A stretch of 64,000 nt of DNA from positions 42,237,645 to 42,301,644 of the forward strand of contig NC_090726.1 in the NCBI RefSeq assembly GCF_036898095.1, written 5' to 3'. Numbering within the stretch: the first letter of the stretch is position 1; the number at the start of each line of letters is the position of its first letter. The notes beneath the pieces are model-generated. The model worked only from the letters and a program-made list of their open reading frames with translations. It ran no database searches and was not told where the DNA came from. Made by a program: the position numbers and the translations under genes. Positions 20,977 through 31,895 of this stretch are shown piece by piece. Origin of the DNA: Palaemon carinicauda. Taxonomy: Eukaryota; Arthropoda; Malacostraca; Decapoda; Palaemonidae.

Positions 20977-23179
20977 GGGTGTCTTTCTGGATCAACGAGG
21001 CGGCAATCCCCTTGATCAGCTCTTCAGGAAAGAGACACTTCGATAGCGGAGCAAACATCAGCTCTGACTTCTGACATGGTGTGACTCCCGCCGACAAGAA
21101 GGAGCAAAGGTGATCTCGCTTCTTGAGAACTCCAGACACGAAAGAAGCCGCAAGCTCGCCAGACCCATCCTGAATGGCTTTGTCCATGCAGGACATGATG
21201 AGCATGGCAGAGTCCTTATCCGAAGGGGAGGTCTTTCTGCTCAACGCTCCCAAACACCAGTCCAGGAAGTTAAAGACCTCAAACGCACGGAAAACTCCCT
21301 TCAAAAGATGGTCCATGTCCGAAGAAGTCCAGCAAATCTTGGACCGTCTCATAGCCAGTCTGCGGGGAGAGTCTACCAGACTTGAGAAGTCGCCCTGGGC
21401 AGAGGCAGGAACTCCCAAGCCGAGAACCTCTCCTGTGGCATACCAGACGCTAGATCTGGAAGCAAGCTTGGCCGAGGGAAACATGAAGGTAGTCTTCCCA
21501 AGTTGCTTCTTGGCCTGCAGCCACTCTCCCAGTACCCTTAAAGCTCTCTTGGACGAGCGAGCGAGTACGAGCTTCGTAAAGGCAGGAGCTGCTGACTGCA
21601 TGCCTAAAGCGAACTCAGAGGGAGGTGAGCGTGGAGCTGCAGACACAAACTGGTCCGGATACAACTCCTTAAACAGGGCAAGGACTTTCCTAAAGTCTAA
21701 GGAGGGAGGCGTAGTCTTGGGTTCATCTATGTCGGAGTGTTGATCGTCCAAATGCGCAGCTTCGTCGTCATCAGAGATTCCTTCATCCGAATGCTGAGGA
21801 GGAAGCAGCAAAGGAGGAGAAGAAAGCTGAACGGCTGAATCCGGCAGCACGGGTGCATGCGTAGCTGCACTGGATCCAACGTCATGCCGCTGTTGGTCAG
21901 TCTGAGAGCTGGCAACAACCAAAGCGGAGTGGTGGTGCGTGGTGGGGACTGCCGTGGGTTGCGGAGACTGACGCATCGCGTCAAAACACGGCAGCTTGAC
22001 TCCACCTTCCTGCTGATGCGGTAGCTCACGCATGTCAACGGAGGGTGCCGCAAGTCGGCTAACGTCAACATGCGTCTGGCAGGGTCGACTGCGCATCGGT
22101 GGTGGAGCTCTCACAGCCGGAGTGTGGGAGCAGGCAGCCGCAGTGTCAGCTGAGCGCACAACCGTGGCAGGTTGTAGGTTAACGGGTGCAGCGTCAACCT
22201 TCTCAGCACGATACTCCTGCATGAAGGAAGCTAGCTGAGTCTGCATAGACTGCAGCAAAGACCACTTAGGGTCTACAGCGGTTGGTGCGGCAACAGACGG
22301 AGTGATTGCCTGCTGCGGAACCACTCTACCTCTCTTGGGAGGTGTGCAGTCTTCGGAAGACTGCGGCGAGTCCGAACTGACCCAGTGGCTACACCTGGGC
22401 CGTTGGACTCGCTCGGAAGGGACCTTGCGCTTGAGAGGTCGTGAGACCTTGGTCCAGCGTTTCTGTCGAGAAACCTCTTCCGCAGACGAGGAATGAATGG
22501 GCTCACTCATCTGTTTGTGGGTGGGACGATCTCTGCAAGATACGTCCTCAACCACGGAGGGTACGTCTGTACGCTGATCAAGGCCTGTCGAACCCTTTGG
22601 TCGTAGGACATTGCTTCTCCCCTGGGCTTGGGAGCTTGCAAGAGGTCCCGGACTGGGAGGACGACAGGCACGAACAGACGCACCCTCATGCGTAACACTG
22701 ACACTTTTCACTGCACTGACACTCACTACACTTCCCACTGCACTTTTCTCCTTCAACTCTTTGACGTCAGCCAAGAGTTGATTGCGGTCATTCGCTAATG
22801 ACTCAACTCTGTCACCAAGAGCCTGAATGGCACGCATCATATCCGCCATCGAAGGTTGATGAGAGCTAGTAGAAGGGTCGGGTGTAACCACTACAGGGGA
22901 AGGAATAGGTTGTGGGGCATGGGGAGAGGAAAAATCAATAGAGCGAGACGAACTCCTCCTGATCCTATCCTTCTCTAGCCTACGTGCATTCTTAAGGAAT
23001 TCTTGAAAATCGAATTCCAAAAGCCCAGCGCATTCCTCACATCGATCTTCCAATTGACAGGCTTTACCCCTACAATTGGAACAAACGGTGTGAGGATCTA
23101 TAGAGGCCTTCGGAAGACGCCTAGAACAGTCCCTAGCGCTACACTGCCTGTACTTGGGGACTTGAGTAGGGTCAGACAT
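20786..23179 (-). CDS. Element C Gag-like protein
   Basis: It has 797 residues from the ATG at 23179 (MSDPTQVPKYRQC). The head has eight potential zinc ligands (C13, C18, H30, C33, C36, C41, C47, C50) around the string DPHTVCSNCRGK. A coiled-coil-like stretch (MRAIQALGDRVESLANDRNQ) follows, then a long Pro/Ser/Thr-rich region. The conserved globular part is LDFRKVLALFKELYPDQF through FNFLDWCLGALSRKTSPSDK. The Arg/Gly/Lys-rich tail (RGRTSSRGGTRAD) suggests nucleic-acid binding. No catalytic motif is seen. The capsid role is inferred from position. Confidence 0.85.
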   Translation of the reverse strand: MSDPTQVPKYRQCSARDCSRRLPKASIDPHTVCSNCRGKACQLEDRCEECAGLLEFDFQEFLKNARRLEKDRIRRSSSRSIDFSSPHAPQPIPSPVVVTPDPSTSSHQPSMADMMRAIQALGDRVESLANDRNQLLADVKELKEKSAVGSVVSVSAVKSVSVTHEGASVRACRPPSPGPLASSQAQGRSNVLRPKGSTGLDQRTDVPSVVEDVSCRDRPTHKQMSEPIHSSSAEEVSRQKRWTKVSRPLKRKVPSERVQRPRCSHWVSSDSPQSSEDCTPPKRGRVVPQQAITPSVAAPTAVDPKWSLLQSMQTQLASFMQEYRAEKVDAAPVNLQPATVVRSADTAAACSHTPAVRAPPPMRSRPCQTHVDVSRLAAPSVDMRELPHQQEGGVKLPCFDAMRQSPQPTAVPTTHHHSALVVASSQTDQQRHDVGSSAATHAPVLPDSAVQLSSPPLLLPPQHSDEGISDDDEAAHLDDQHSDIDEPKTTPPSLDFRKVLALFKELYPDQFVSAAPRSPPSEFALGMQSAAPAFTKLVLARSSKRALRVLGEWLQAKKQLGKTTFMFPSAKLASRSSVWYATGEVLGLGVPASAQGDFSSLVDSPRRLAMRRSKICWTSSDMDHLLKGVFRAFEVFNFLDWCLGALSRKTSPSDKDSAMLIMSCMDKAIQDGSGELAASFVSGVLKKRDHLCSFLSAGVTPCQKSELMFAPLSKCLFPEELIKGIAASLIQKDTHDLVASSARKVTALPSVPRPRMDTPASRFIPPFRGRTSSRGGTRADSQRGNKKKGSKSSRGRV

Positions 23180-23385
23180 CTTGAATTAGTCAAAGGGGGA
23201 AATCCAAAATCTATCCAAGTCGTCAACAAATAATCCAAAATCTAATCAATGAAAGTGATAAAGTATTGATGATAACTTCTGTACAGCGAAAGCTAATAAC
23301 TAGAGAGAATACTTCACCAAATAGCGTGAAAATCAACTCCAGAAACAACAGCGTATCAAGTAGGTCTTGCCGGTGGCACGACAGA

Positions 23386-23560
23386 GAGAAAATTGGTCTG
23401 TGTTGACAAGAAGTACTTGAGTACCTACTCGACAGATGGCGCTGTTGTTGTACACCCCCACCTGTATAGCGATCGCTGGCGTATCCCGCCCGTAGGTTTT
23501 TTCTGTCGGGCAGCAGAGCTGCAGCTACATGATCACCGGGTAAGATTAATATTGAAAAAT
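23386..23560 (-). repeat. Element C 5' inverted terminal repeat
   Basis: It mirrors 17135-17289. The plus-strand outer end reads GGGTAAGATTAATATTG followed by AAAAAT. Confidence 0.9.
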
Positions 23561-24454
23561 ATTTGTTTTAGTGTTTTTATAAAATTATTTGTTCAACTGA
23601 AGTCATACATAGCCCCAGCCAGGCGGATAGCGAAACCTGTACCGCTTGCCAAAAAAAGAGGAGCTATAGTCCATTTCTTTTAGCGAGGCATATTTGCACC
23701 GACTCGCAACGGTGCCCTTTTAGCTCGGAAAAGTTTCCTGATCGCTGATTGGGTAGAATTATCTTGTCCAACCAATCAGCGATCAGGAAACTTTTCCAAG
23801 CTAAAAGGCCACCGTTATGAGTCGGTGCAAATCTACCTCGCTAAAAGAAATGGACTGTAGGAGATAACGTATTGTTACATTACTAATGACGTGAACTACG
23901 ACGGGAGCATTAAGTAGAAAAGTGAAATGACTCTAAATTATTCACCCACAAAGCCGACATGTGAAAGAAAGCACGTGCCACTTGCCAAATCTGAGGAGCA
24001 TGGAGATACTGTTAACTTGCAGGAGGAGCAAGGCATAGTACAGCAAAGGTTAATTGGAATAAGCGTTTGATCGTGGTAACTGTAACAACGCCAGTGTACT
24101 CACCCACGCGGCAGACGTGAGTAACGAAGTATAGCCTATATCACTTACCAAAATAGACAGGCAAGGAGAAAATGCTGAATTGCGAGCAATGAATTATTAA
24201 ATTTGATAAAGGAAGTGTCAATACGTTACAGGCTTAATTAAATATGGATGGCGATGGACACCATTATGAAGGGATCTCTATAAAATGGGACCTTAGATGT
24301 CAGGATGCTAGAAAGCCTCAAATCAATCAATCAATCAATGGGAAGGAATTCCCATTTTCTATGCAAGCAGTAGTTAAGGATACAGCTCCTAGGGTTAGGT
24401 TAGGCGGTGTTCTTATGTTTGTTTCACTTTTAAAATGTGATTTTTTTATTCATA
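23561..24454. other. Unassigned sequence around a foldback element
   Basis: Apart from the palindrome at 23663-23860 no gene was seen. Three loosely similar stretches (near 23605-23660, 23943-24000 and 24095-24160), each with CACCCAC- or CCAGCC-like starts and CTTRCCAAA, may be an old tandem repeat. This is weak. Confidence 0.3.
23663..23860. mobile_element. Foldback (palindromic) MITE, copy 1
   Basis: Nearly the whole 198 bp is one inverted repeat. The left arm has TTCTTTTAGCGAGGC, TTGCACCGACTCGCAACGGT and TAGCTCGGAAAAGTTTCCTG. The right arm is their complement, separated by a loop at about 23752-23778. There is no coding capacity. A related copy is at 37268-37460. Confidence 0.75.
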
Positions 24455-24640
24455 ACTTATAGAATTTTAGGGGTGTATGTTTGATTACGACAGTGTAAGG
24501 AGGGTCGCAGGGGGGTGTTAGCCCCCCGTTAGGTAAGTCGGAAAGGACACGGCTTGTAGGTTAGGTTAGGGGGTAAAGTTTAGGGTAATTGATGTCCACA
24601 AGAGAGGAACTGGCTGCTGATATACAAAAGCTCCGAATTT
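24455..24640 (+). repeat. Repeat Y (GGCCGCTGATATACAAA family), copy 1
   Basis: It starts GGGGTGTATGTTTGATTACG, contains GGGTCGCAGGGGGGTGTTAG and GTAGGTTAGGTTAGGGG, and ends near GGCTGCTGATATACAAAAGC. An inverted copy follows at 24771. Confidence 0.65.
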
Positions 24641-24770
24641 TAAAACATCTAAAATGTCAAAACCATGAATATGAATTCTAAAACTTCTATATTGGTAAAA
24701 ATATGAGTTTCCCCAATTTTAGGTATCAGAACAGTTCGAAGTAGCTATAAATTCACCCTAGAACCAAGGA

Positions 24771-25005
24771 GCCTTTGTATATCTGCGGCCAGTTCCTCTC
24801 GCGTTCATTAAAAATCAACATCAACTAACCTAAACTTCCCCCCTAACCTAACCTACAAGCCATTTCCTTACCTACCTACCTAACGGGGGGGGGGGGGGGG
24901 GCCTAACGGCCCCTAGCGACCCTCATATACTGCCATATTTTCTAAGTTAGACATAATACGTACAGGTGGCCGCTATCATACATACACCCTGAACCCTATT
25001 TCTAT
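24771..25005 (-). repeat. Repeat Y, copy 2, inverted relative to copy 1
   Basis: On the minus strand it carries GGGTGTATGTATGATAGCGG, CCACCTGTACG, a G-rich run, GTAGGTTAGGTTAGGGG and CGGCCGCAGATATACAAAGG-like sequence. With copy 1 it forms a long inverted pair with a spacer of about 130 bp. Confidence 0.65.
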
Positions 25006-25024
25006 TGCGCTTTAGTAAATATTT

Positions 25025-25740
25025 ACTTATTCTTATTCTTTGAGATACTACCGCTAGAGAGTTATTGGATCCTTTGACTGGCCGGACAGTACTACATTGG
25101 ATCTTTCTCTCTGGTTACAGCTCATTTTTCCTTTGCCTAAACAGAAAACGAATAGTCTGGCTTATTCCTTACACATTCTCCTCGGTGCTCATACACCTGA
25201 CAACACTAAGATTAACAAATAAATCTTCGGGGTGTATGTACGATAGCGGCCACCTGTGTGTATTATTACGAGTAACTTGGAATACGGCAGCGTATGGGGG
25301 GTGTCGCAGGGAGACGTTAGCCTTTATTAGTTAAGTAGGTAAGGACACGGCATGTAGGTTAGGTTAGGGGAGGAAAGTTTAGGTTAGTTGATGTCCATTT
25401 TTAATCAATACGCGAGGAACTGGCCGCTGATATACAAAGGATCCTACTTTCCTCTTGGTAAGGGTAGAAGAGACTCTTTAGCTATGGTAAGCAGCTCTTC
25501 TAGGAGAAGGACACTCCAAAATCAAACCATTGTTCTCTATTCTCGGGTGGCGCCATAGCCTCTGTAACATGCTCTATCACTGTTTTGGGTTAGAGTTCTC
25601 TTGCTTGAGGGTACACGAGCGCTATTCTATCTTGTTTTTTTTTGTTTTTTTTTTTGTTTTTATAGTTTATAAAGGAGATATTTATCTTAATGTTACTCTT
25701 AAGATATTTCATTTTTCCTTGTTTCCTTTCCTCACTGGGC
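25025..25740 (+). mobile_element. TAA-tailed SINE copy, interrupted by repeat Y
   Basis: It begins at GAGATACTACCGCTAGAGAG and continues through CTTTGACTGGCCGG up to about 25220. It resumes at 25441 (CTACTTTCCTCTTGGTAAGG) and runs to TCACTGGGCTACTTTCC. The gap holds a repeat Y copy. The 3' end lacks the usual (TAA)n. Confidence 0.7.
25221..25440 (+). repeat. Repeat Y, copy 3, inserted in a SINE
   Basis: GGGGTGTATGTACGATAGCG through AACTGGCCGCTGATATACAA. It interrupts the SINE copy, so it is the younger insertion. Confidence 0.65.
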
Positions 25741-26109
25741 TACTTTCCTTTATTAAACATCAAAATGCCATTTTTTTCCTTGATATATACTTACCTAGAC
25801 AAGAATAAATAGGCCTAAACTAAATAAAAAAGGCCTAAATACGAAAATAATGACGGCAGGCCTTGAGATAAAAAAAAAGGGTTGTTGTGTTAGGGTTAAT
25901 AATAGCATATAACCTTCACAAATCACTTCAAATTACTCTCTCTGGTGCATTTTTCCGCAGTTTTATTAATCATAATTATAAATTATATAAAATATATTAA
26001 TTTACCTGCATGATCAACTGAAATTTTCGTCTGATATGATGATAACAATTGACAATAGCTCTGGCTGGCTGGCACTTGGTTGTCTTCTTCTTCTTTCAAC
26101 TCTGTCTCT

Positions 26110-26122
26110 GTGACGTCATAAA

Positions 26123-26168
<46 letters not shown>

Positions 26169-26248
26169 TTTCATTCTTATTTCTACCCCTTAACAGTCCC
26201 TCTCTCTCTTTCATGCTTTTTAGGAGGTAAACTATTGATAAGTTTTTT

Positions 26249-26300
<52 letters not shown>

Positions 26301-26385
26301 TATAATGTCTAAAGGAAATCCTTATAATGTCTAAAGGAGAAAATTCTCTAATCGTAATCATTTCTGACTCTAAGAAGTGTGAAAC

Positions 26386-26436
<51 letters not shown>

Positions 26437-26494
26437 GATGTTTAAAGAAAAAATTCTCTAACCACAATCATATCTGACTCTAAGAAGTGTGAAA

Positions 26495-26530
<36 letters not shown>

Positions 26531-26595
26531 TATAATGTCTAAAGGAGGAAAATTCTCTAATCGTAATCATTTCTGACTCTAAGAAGTGTGAAACC

Positions 26596-26642
<47 letters not shown>

Positions 26643-26700
26643 GATGTTTAAAGAAAAAATTCTCTAACCACAATCATATCTGACTCTAAGAAGTGTGAAA

Positions 26701-26736
<36 letters not shown>

Positions 26737-26803
26737 TATAATTCCTAAAGGAAAAAATTAATTCTCTAATCGTAATCATTTCTGACTCTCTAAGAAGTGT
26801 GAA

Positions 26804-26838
<35 letters not shown>

Positions 26839-26911
26839 TATAATTCCTAAGGGAAAGATGTTCTCCAACCACAATCATTTCGTAATCATTTCTGACTCTA
26901 AGAAGTGTGAA

Positions 26912-26959
<48 letters not shown>

Positions 26960-27023
26960 TATGATGTTTAAAGAAAAATATTCTCTAACCGTAATCATTT
27001 CTGACTCTCTAAGTAGTGTGAAA

Positions 27024-27093
<70 letters not shown>

Positions 27094-27155
27094 TATAATT
27101 CCTAAGGGAAAAAAATTCTCTAACTATAATCATTTCTGGCTCTAAGAAGTGTGAA

Positions 27156-27196
<41 letters not shown>

Positions 27197-27258
27197 TAAT
27201 TCCTAAGGGAAAAAATTCTCTAACCGTGATCATTTCTGACTCTCTAAGAAGTGTGAAA

Positions 27259-27300
<42 letters not shown>

Positions 27301-27357
27301 GATGTTTAAAGAAAAAATATCTAACCACAATCATATCTGACTCTAAAAAGTGTTAAA

Positions 27358-27399
<42 letters not shown>

Positions 27400-27460
27400 T
27401 ATAATTCCTAAGGGAAAAAATTCTCTAACTATAATCATTTCTGACTCTAAGAAGTGTGAA

Positions 27461-27497
<37 letters not shown>

Positions 27498-27567
27498 CCC
27501 CTTATAATGTCTAAAGGAAAAATATTCTCCAACCACAATCATTTCTGACTCTCTAAGAAGTGTGAAA

Positions 27568-27603
<36 letters not shown>

Positions 27604-27666
27604 CTTATAATTCCTAAGGGAAAAAATTCTCTATAATCATTTCTGACTCTCTAAGAAGTGTGAAAC

Positions 27667-27714
<48 letters not shown>

Positions 27715-27879
27715 CTCTCTCTCTCTTATGATGTTTAAAGAAAAAATATCTAACCACAATCATATCTGACTCTAAAAAGTGTTAAACATCTCTCTCTCTC
27801 TCTCTCTCTCTCTCTCCCCTTATAATTCCTAAGGGAAAAAATTCTCTATAATCATTTCTGACTCTCTAAGAAGTGTGAA

Positions 27880-27923
<44 letters not shown>

Positions 27924-27980
27924 GATGTTTAAAGAAAAAATATCTAACCACAATCATATCTGACTCTAAAAAGTGTTAAA

Positions 27981-28016
<36 letters not shown>

Positions 28017-28077
28017 TATAATTCCTAAGGGAAAAAATTCTCTAACTATAATCATTTCTGACTCTAAGAAGTGTGAA

Positions 28078-28116
<39 letters not shown>

Positions 28117-28177
28117 GATGTCTAAAGGAAAAATGTTCTCCAACCACAATCATATCTGACTCTCTAAGAAGTGTGAA

Positions 28178-28217
<40 letters not shown>

Positions 28218-28323
28218 GTGTGTTTTTATCCTAACCACAAGCATCTTTGAGTCTCTAAGAAGTGTCAATCTCTACTCTATTTTTTTCTTAAACATAAACA
28301 TCTTTGAGTTTTTCAGAAGTATT

Positions 28324-28370
<47 letters not shown>
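26110..28370. repeat. (CT)n compound satellite with about 20 blocks
   Basis: Blocks of 28-60 bp of (CT)n alternate with conserved spacers of about 65-75 bp. Spacer type I contains CCTTATAATTCCTAAGGGAA and ATCATTTCTGACTCTAAGAA. Type II contains ATGATGTTTAAAGAAAAAAT and ACCACAATCATATCTGACTC. In several parts the two types alternate. Poly-C runs often precede the CT block. The long Arg-Glu frames here are microsatellite artefacts. Confidence 0.9.
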
Positions 28371-28372
<2 letters not shown>

Positions 28373-28458
28373 TTTCCGCACTTGTGTAAATTATGAGATG
28401 AATGAAACTTTCAAATGCAGATAAGGAATAGGCCTACCCATGAAAACATATGTTCATA

Positions 28459-28460
28459 TG

Positions 28461-28529
<69 letters not shown>

Positions 28530-28660
28530 TTAATAAGCTACAACCCTTAGCTGGAAAAGCAGAATGCTATAAACCCAGGGGCCCCAACAGGGAAAATAGC
28601 CCAGTGAGGAAAGGAAACAAGGAAAAATAAAACATTTTAAGAGCAGTAACAACAGGTTTT
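28459..28660 (-). repeat. (ATT)n array and SINE/LINE tail, minus orientation
   Basis: (ATT)n runs at 28459-28527. It is followed by TAAGCTACAACCCTTAGCTG and CCCAGGGGCCCCAACAGGGA, the complement of the shared 3' tail. Confidence 0.8.
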
Positions 28661-29045
28661 TATTCTCATTGGTTAATCTTGACATGATGCTCTTCGTGTT
28701 ACAATGTAGATCCCGTTAAATCTAAGATACACTGTCCATAAAACAGCTCAAATTTCACAACTTTAAAATTACATTTCTCAAATTACACATATTCAGTTAC
28801 GTTGATAGAAAATACCAGTTTAAGGATATTGTGCTGGAGTAAACTAAAACCAAGTTATGACTGGAAAATCCCATTTTAAAAGTGAAACAAACACAAGAAG
28901 GTTCCTCGCTTAACTTAAACCTACGAACCTTAAGCCTTATCTGCTAATTACCATTATGATATCCTTTATCACACCTCAGATGTTTGAGTTAGTTTGTTTG
29001 TTTTTCATCTTGTTTGAAATAAACTAATGATTGTGGTTAGAGAAT
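28661..29045. other. Unassigned
   Basis: No ORF or repeat was recognised, apart from a short match to the LINE 3'UTR (CATTTTAAGAGCAGTAAC) at its left edge. Confidence 0.3.
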
Positions 29046-29067
29046 TTTATCCCTTAGGAAATATAAG

Positions 29068-29115
<48 letters not shown>

Positions 29116-29170
29116 TTTAACACTTTCTAGAGTCAGATATGGTTGTGGTTAGATTTTTTCTTTAAACATC

Positions 29171-29215
<45 letters not shown>

Positions 29216-29240
29216 TTTCACACTTCTTAGAGTCAGATAT
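29046..29240. repeat. (GA)n blocks, inverted copies of the 26-28 kb satellite unit
   Basis: Two (GA)n blocks (about 29068-29113 and 29174-29212) are separated by TGTTTAACACTTTCTAGAGT and TCTTTAAACATCATAAG. This is the complement of spacer type II, so a piece of the array lies here in inverted orientation. Confidence 0.8.
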
Positions 29241-30236
29241 GTTTGGAATGCTCTATATGATATATTTATCAAGACGAAGAAAATTTGTATTTTTTTTCTA
29301 AATCTAGGCTTTGGAGTATGTGTTAGAAAAGGTGAAAAGCTGCCCAACATGAGAAAGCGTGGGAGGCATTAATAGAAATTTTCCATTTTGACTGAGTTAA
29401 AATTTAATTGATCTTAATGACGTGCGTAAAAGGGATATATTAAATATGATAGGGATAATGTTAAACAAGGGAAAATTAAAGCTTCAGGAATGGGCATTGA
29501 AAGTTGGGAAATAATAATGCATTGTAATGAAACACCTTTTTTTTCTAATACCCAGAGACTAACAGATGCATCAGTATTTTAGAAAGACTAGAAAGATTTT
29601 ATTCTTATGCAAGATCACGTTTAATATAACCAGTATAGGCCACCCATCATAAGATACAAATAGTGATGAATAATAAGAGTGCATAGTGGGTGTAATCATT
29701 TTAAAGCAGGTAGTATAAGTAATGAAAAGCTTTAGTTTTATGCCTGTATATTTTGACAATTTAAAATCAAATCCCATTTGTCTTGGTAGGAGAGTTAGGA
29801 GCTAAGAAAATAACCCACAACTTTTACCTATTTCAGAAAAGTTTTTAATTCATTTTACTCATTAATAGACGCTGTATTGTATGTATAGTGTTAATATTTT
29901 AATAAACTTACATATACACAAAGAATTTTTTTTCGAGAGAGCTAATATTTGAATAAACACATACGTAAAATGAATTCTCCTAAGAAATATTACTAAAACA
30001 TTACAAGAGTATGAAAGGCTAAGGAAAATGCTTAATGGCAGTTAAATTTTTCATCATGAAAGCATCAAAATGACTTGTTTTATGTGAAATTCGTTTTGTT
30101 ATACATTAAAAGAGAATCAGTAAAATAATACAAGTTCTAATGAATCGAAATTTGGGTTTTAAAAATTTGGGTTTTAAAAATTTGGGTTCTCCATTTAAGA
30201 TCGTGAAGGGTATGGACGTGATGAGCATACTGAGAA
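29241..30236. other. Unassigned AT-rich DNA
   Basis: No gene was recognised. A 17-bp unit (AAATTTGGGTTTTAAAA-like) is repeated three times at about 30147-30190. Confidence 0.3.
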
Positions 30237-30237
30237 A

Positions 30238-30317
<80 letters not shown>

Positions 30318-30890
30318 GCTAAGCTACAATCCTAGTTAGAAAGGTAAGATGTTATGAGCCCAATGGCTCCAACAGGGAAAAATAGACCAGCGAGGAAAGA
30401 AACTAAGGAAATAAATAAACTATATGAGAAGTAATGAACAATTAAAATATTTTAAGAACAGTAACATGAAAACAGATCTTTCGCATATAAACTATGAAAT
30501 GAGACTTGTGTCAGCCAGTTCAACATCAAAACATTTGCTATAGGTTTGAACTTTTGAAGTTCAATCAATTCATCTTCCCGATTATGGAAAATCTTATGCA
30601 TCATACATAATGAACTAATTGAATGATGGTGCCAGAGATTAATATATAGGTCATGAATAAGAAGTTTGATTGATCTTAAGTTCCTCTCCAATAAATTAAG
30701 ACGAGAATCAGCAGATGAAGACCAGACAGGAGAACAATACTCAAAACAAGGTAGAATGAAAGAATTAAAACACTTCTTCATCATAGTTTGATCACCGAAA
30801 ATACCAATTTTTTGTGCAATTTAAGAAGATACAGACCTAATGTGTTTCTCAAAAGAAAAATTTCTGTCCAGGATCACATCTGAAATTTTA
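30237..30890 (-). pseudogene. LINE reverse-transcriptase C-terminal remnant with TAA tail
   Basis: On the minus strand, 30890-30452 encodes a non-LTR RT thumb and C-terminal part (DVILDRNFSFEKHIRSVSS, a stop near 30822, IAQKIGIFGDQ, then FILPCFEYCSPVWSSSADSR and LNLLERNLRSIK). The LEYCSPVW-like box is characteristic of Jockey/CR1-group LINEs. The 3'UTR that follows carries the same tail as the TAA-tailed SINEs (GGTTGTAGCTTAGCT-like) and ends in (TAA)n at 30315-30237. Confidence 0.8.
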
Positions 30891-31239
30891 AGTCTTACAG
30901 AGTTAAGGAAATATTATTATTACTGAGATTTGGATGTTGAGGAGCCACTGTCCTCGACCTACTTTCGGTAGTATCTCAACGGGCAGCTGGTGCCCTGGCC
31001 AACCTATAGAGAGTTTTCTAATGGACAGGAAACGAAGAGTAGGCCTAACTGGTACTTGCCTGTAGGTCTATTATTCTCTATTCTATTGATGATCTGCCAG
31101 ATGTATCTGAGATAAAATTTAACAATTTGGCAGATGACTGAAAGGTATATATACCATCGCATTGTTTCTCTAGTCGATCTGGAAGTGTTGCTAAATGACA
31201 TAAATTCTTTAGATTGTCTCAAAATTGGTATAAAGTTTA

Positions 31240-31895
31240 AAGGCCACTCATGAATGGCAGAGGCAAAGAACAGTGACATTACCCTATCAAGCAGGATAAT
31301 GACTTAGAGATTGACCATATTATGTATGACCAGCGCCCAAGCTCCCTCACCATCTAAGCTAGGACCAAGTAGGGCCAGTCAATGGCTTGGGATGACTCAG
31401 CAGATAGACCTATAGGCTCCCGCTGATGACTCAGCAGATAGACCTATAGGCTCCCGCTGATGATTCAGCAGATAGACCTATAGGCTCCCGCTGATGACTC
31501 AGCAGATAGACCTATAGGCTCCCGCTGATGACTCAGCAGATAGACCTATAGGCTCCCGCTGATGACTCAGCAGATAGACCTATAGGCTCCCGCTGATGAC
31601 TCAGCAGATAGACCTATAGGCTCCCGCTGATGACTCAGCAGATAGACCTATAGGCTTCCGCTGATGACTCAGCAGATAGACCTATAGGCTCCCGCTGATG
31701 ACTCAGCAGATAGACCTATAGGCTCCCGCTGATGACTCAGCAGATAGACCTATAGGTTCCCCCCAAACCCTCCCCCCCATCCTTAGCTCACAACTATGGT
31801 GAGGTTGCAGCGACCAGAGGAACTTAACGAGTCTAAGCGGGACTCGAACCCCAGTCTGGCAAACACAAGGCAAGGACACTACCACGAGGTTTTAA
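31240..31895 (-). mobile_element. tRNA-derived SINE with an expanded internal minisatellite
   Basis: On the minus strand the head reads CCTCGTGGTAGTGTCCTTGC (A-box region), then CAGACTGGGGTTCGAGTCCC (B box GGTTCGAGTCC). The body holds the 34-bp tandem repeat. The 3' part includes CTTGGGCGCTGGTCATACAT, TCATTATCCTGCTTGATAGG and TGCCATTCATGAGTGGCC. It is not a functional tRNA gene: no acceptor stem or anticodon arm could be matched. Confidence 0.75.
31391..31760. repeat. 34-bp minisatellite, about 11 units
   Basis: The unit is GATGACTCAGCAGATAGACC plus TATAGGCTCCCGCT. Copies are nearly identical (one C to T in unit 3, one C to T in unit 8, a diverged last unit). Ten units keep the palindromic TGACTCA. 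Confidence 0.92.

Larger units (their letters stand above)
17096..23560 (-). mobile_element. DIRS-like YR retrotransposon C (family 2), apparently intact
   Basis: About 6.46 kb. The 5' inverted repeat is 23386-23560, the 3' inverted repeat 17096-17289 and the internal complementary region 17338-17427. Gag (797 residues), RT/RNase H/methyltransferase-like (749) and recombinase (390) are all open and keep their catalytic motifs. Flanks are AGAGCAATAT on the left and ATTTGTTTTAG on the right. There is no target duplication beyond a possible AT. It is a good candidate for an autonomous copy. Confidence 0.92.

Noticed and set aside
26116..27133. Arg-Glu repeat ORFs
   Set aside because: Direct translation of (CT)n microsatellite. 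No independent coding evidence.
28440..28540. Poly-Leu, poly-Ile and poly-Tyr ORFs at (ATT)n arrays (28.4, 30.2, 33.7, 39.0 kb)
   Set aside because: Translation of trinucleotide microsatellites.
31391..31760. Possible CRISPR array from regular 34-bp repeats
   Set aside because: Units are directly adjacent with no spacers, inside a SINE in a eukaryotic sequence.
31840..31895. tRNA gene on the minus strand
   Set aside because: A and B box-like strings are present, but no anticodon arm or acceptor stem pairs. It is the head of a SINE.
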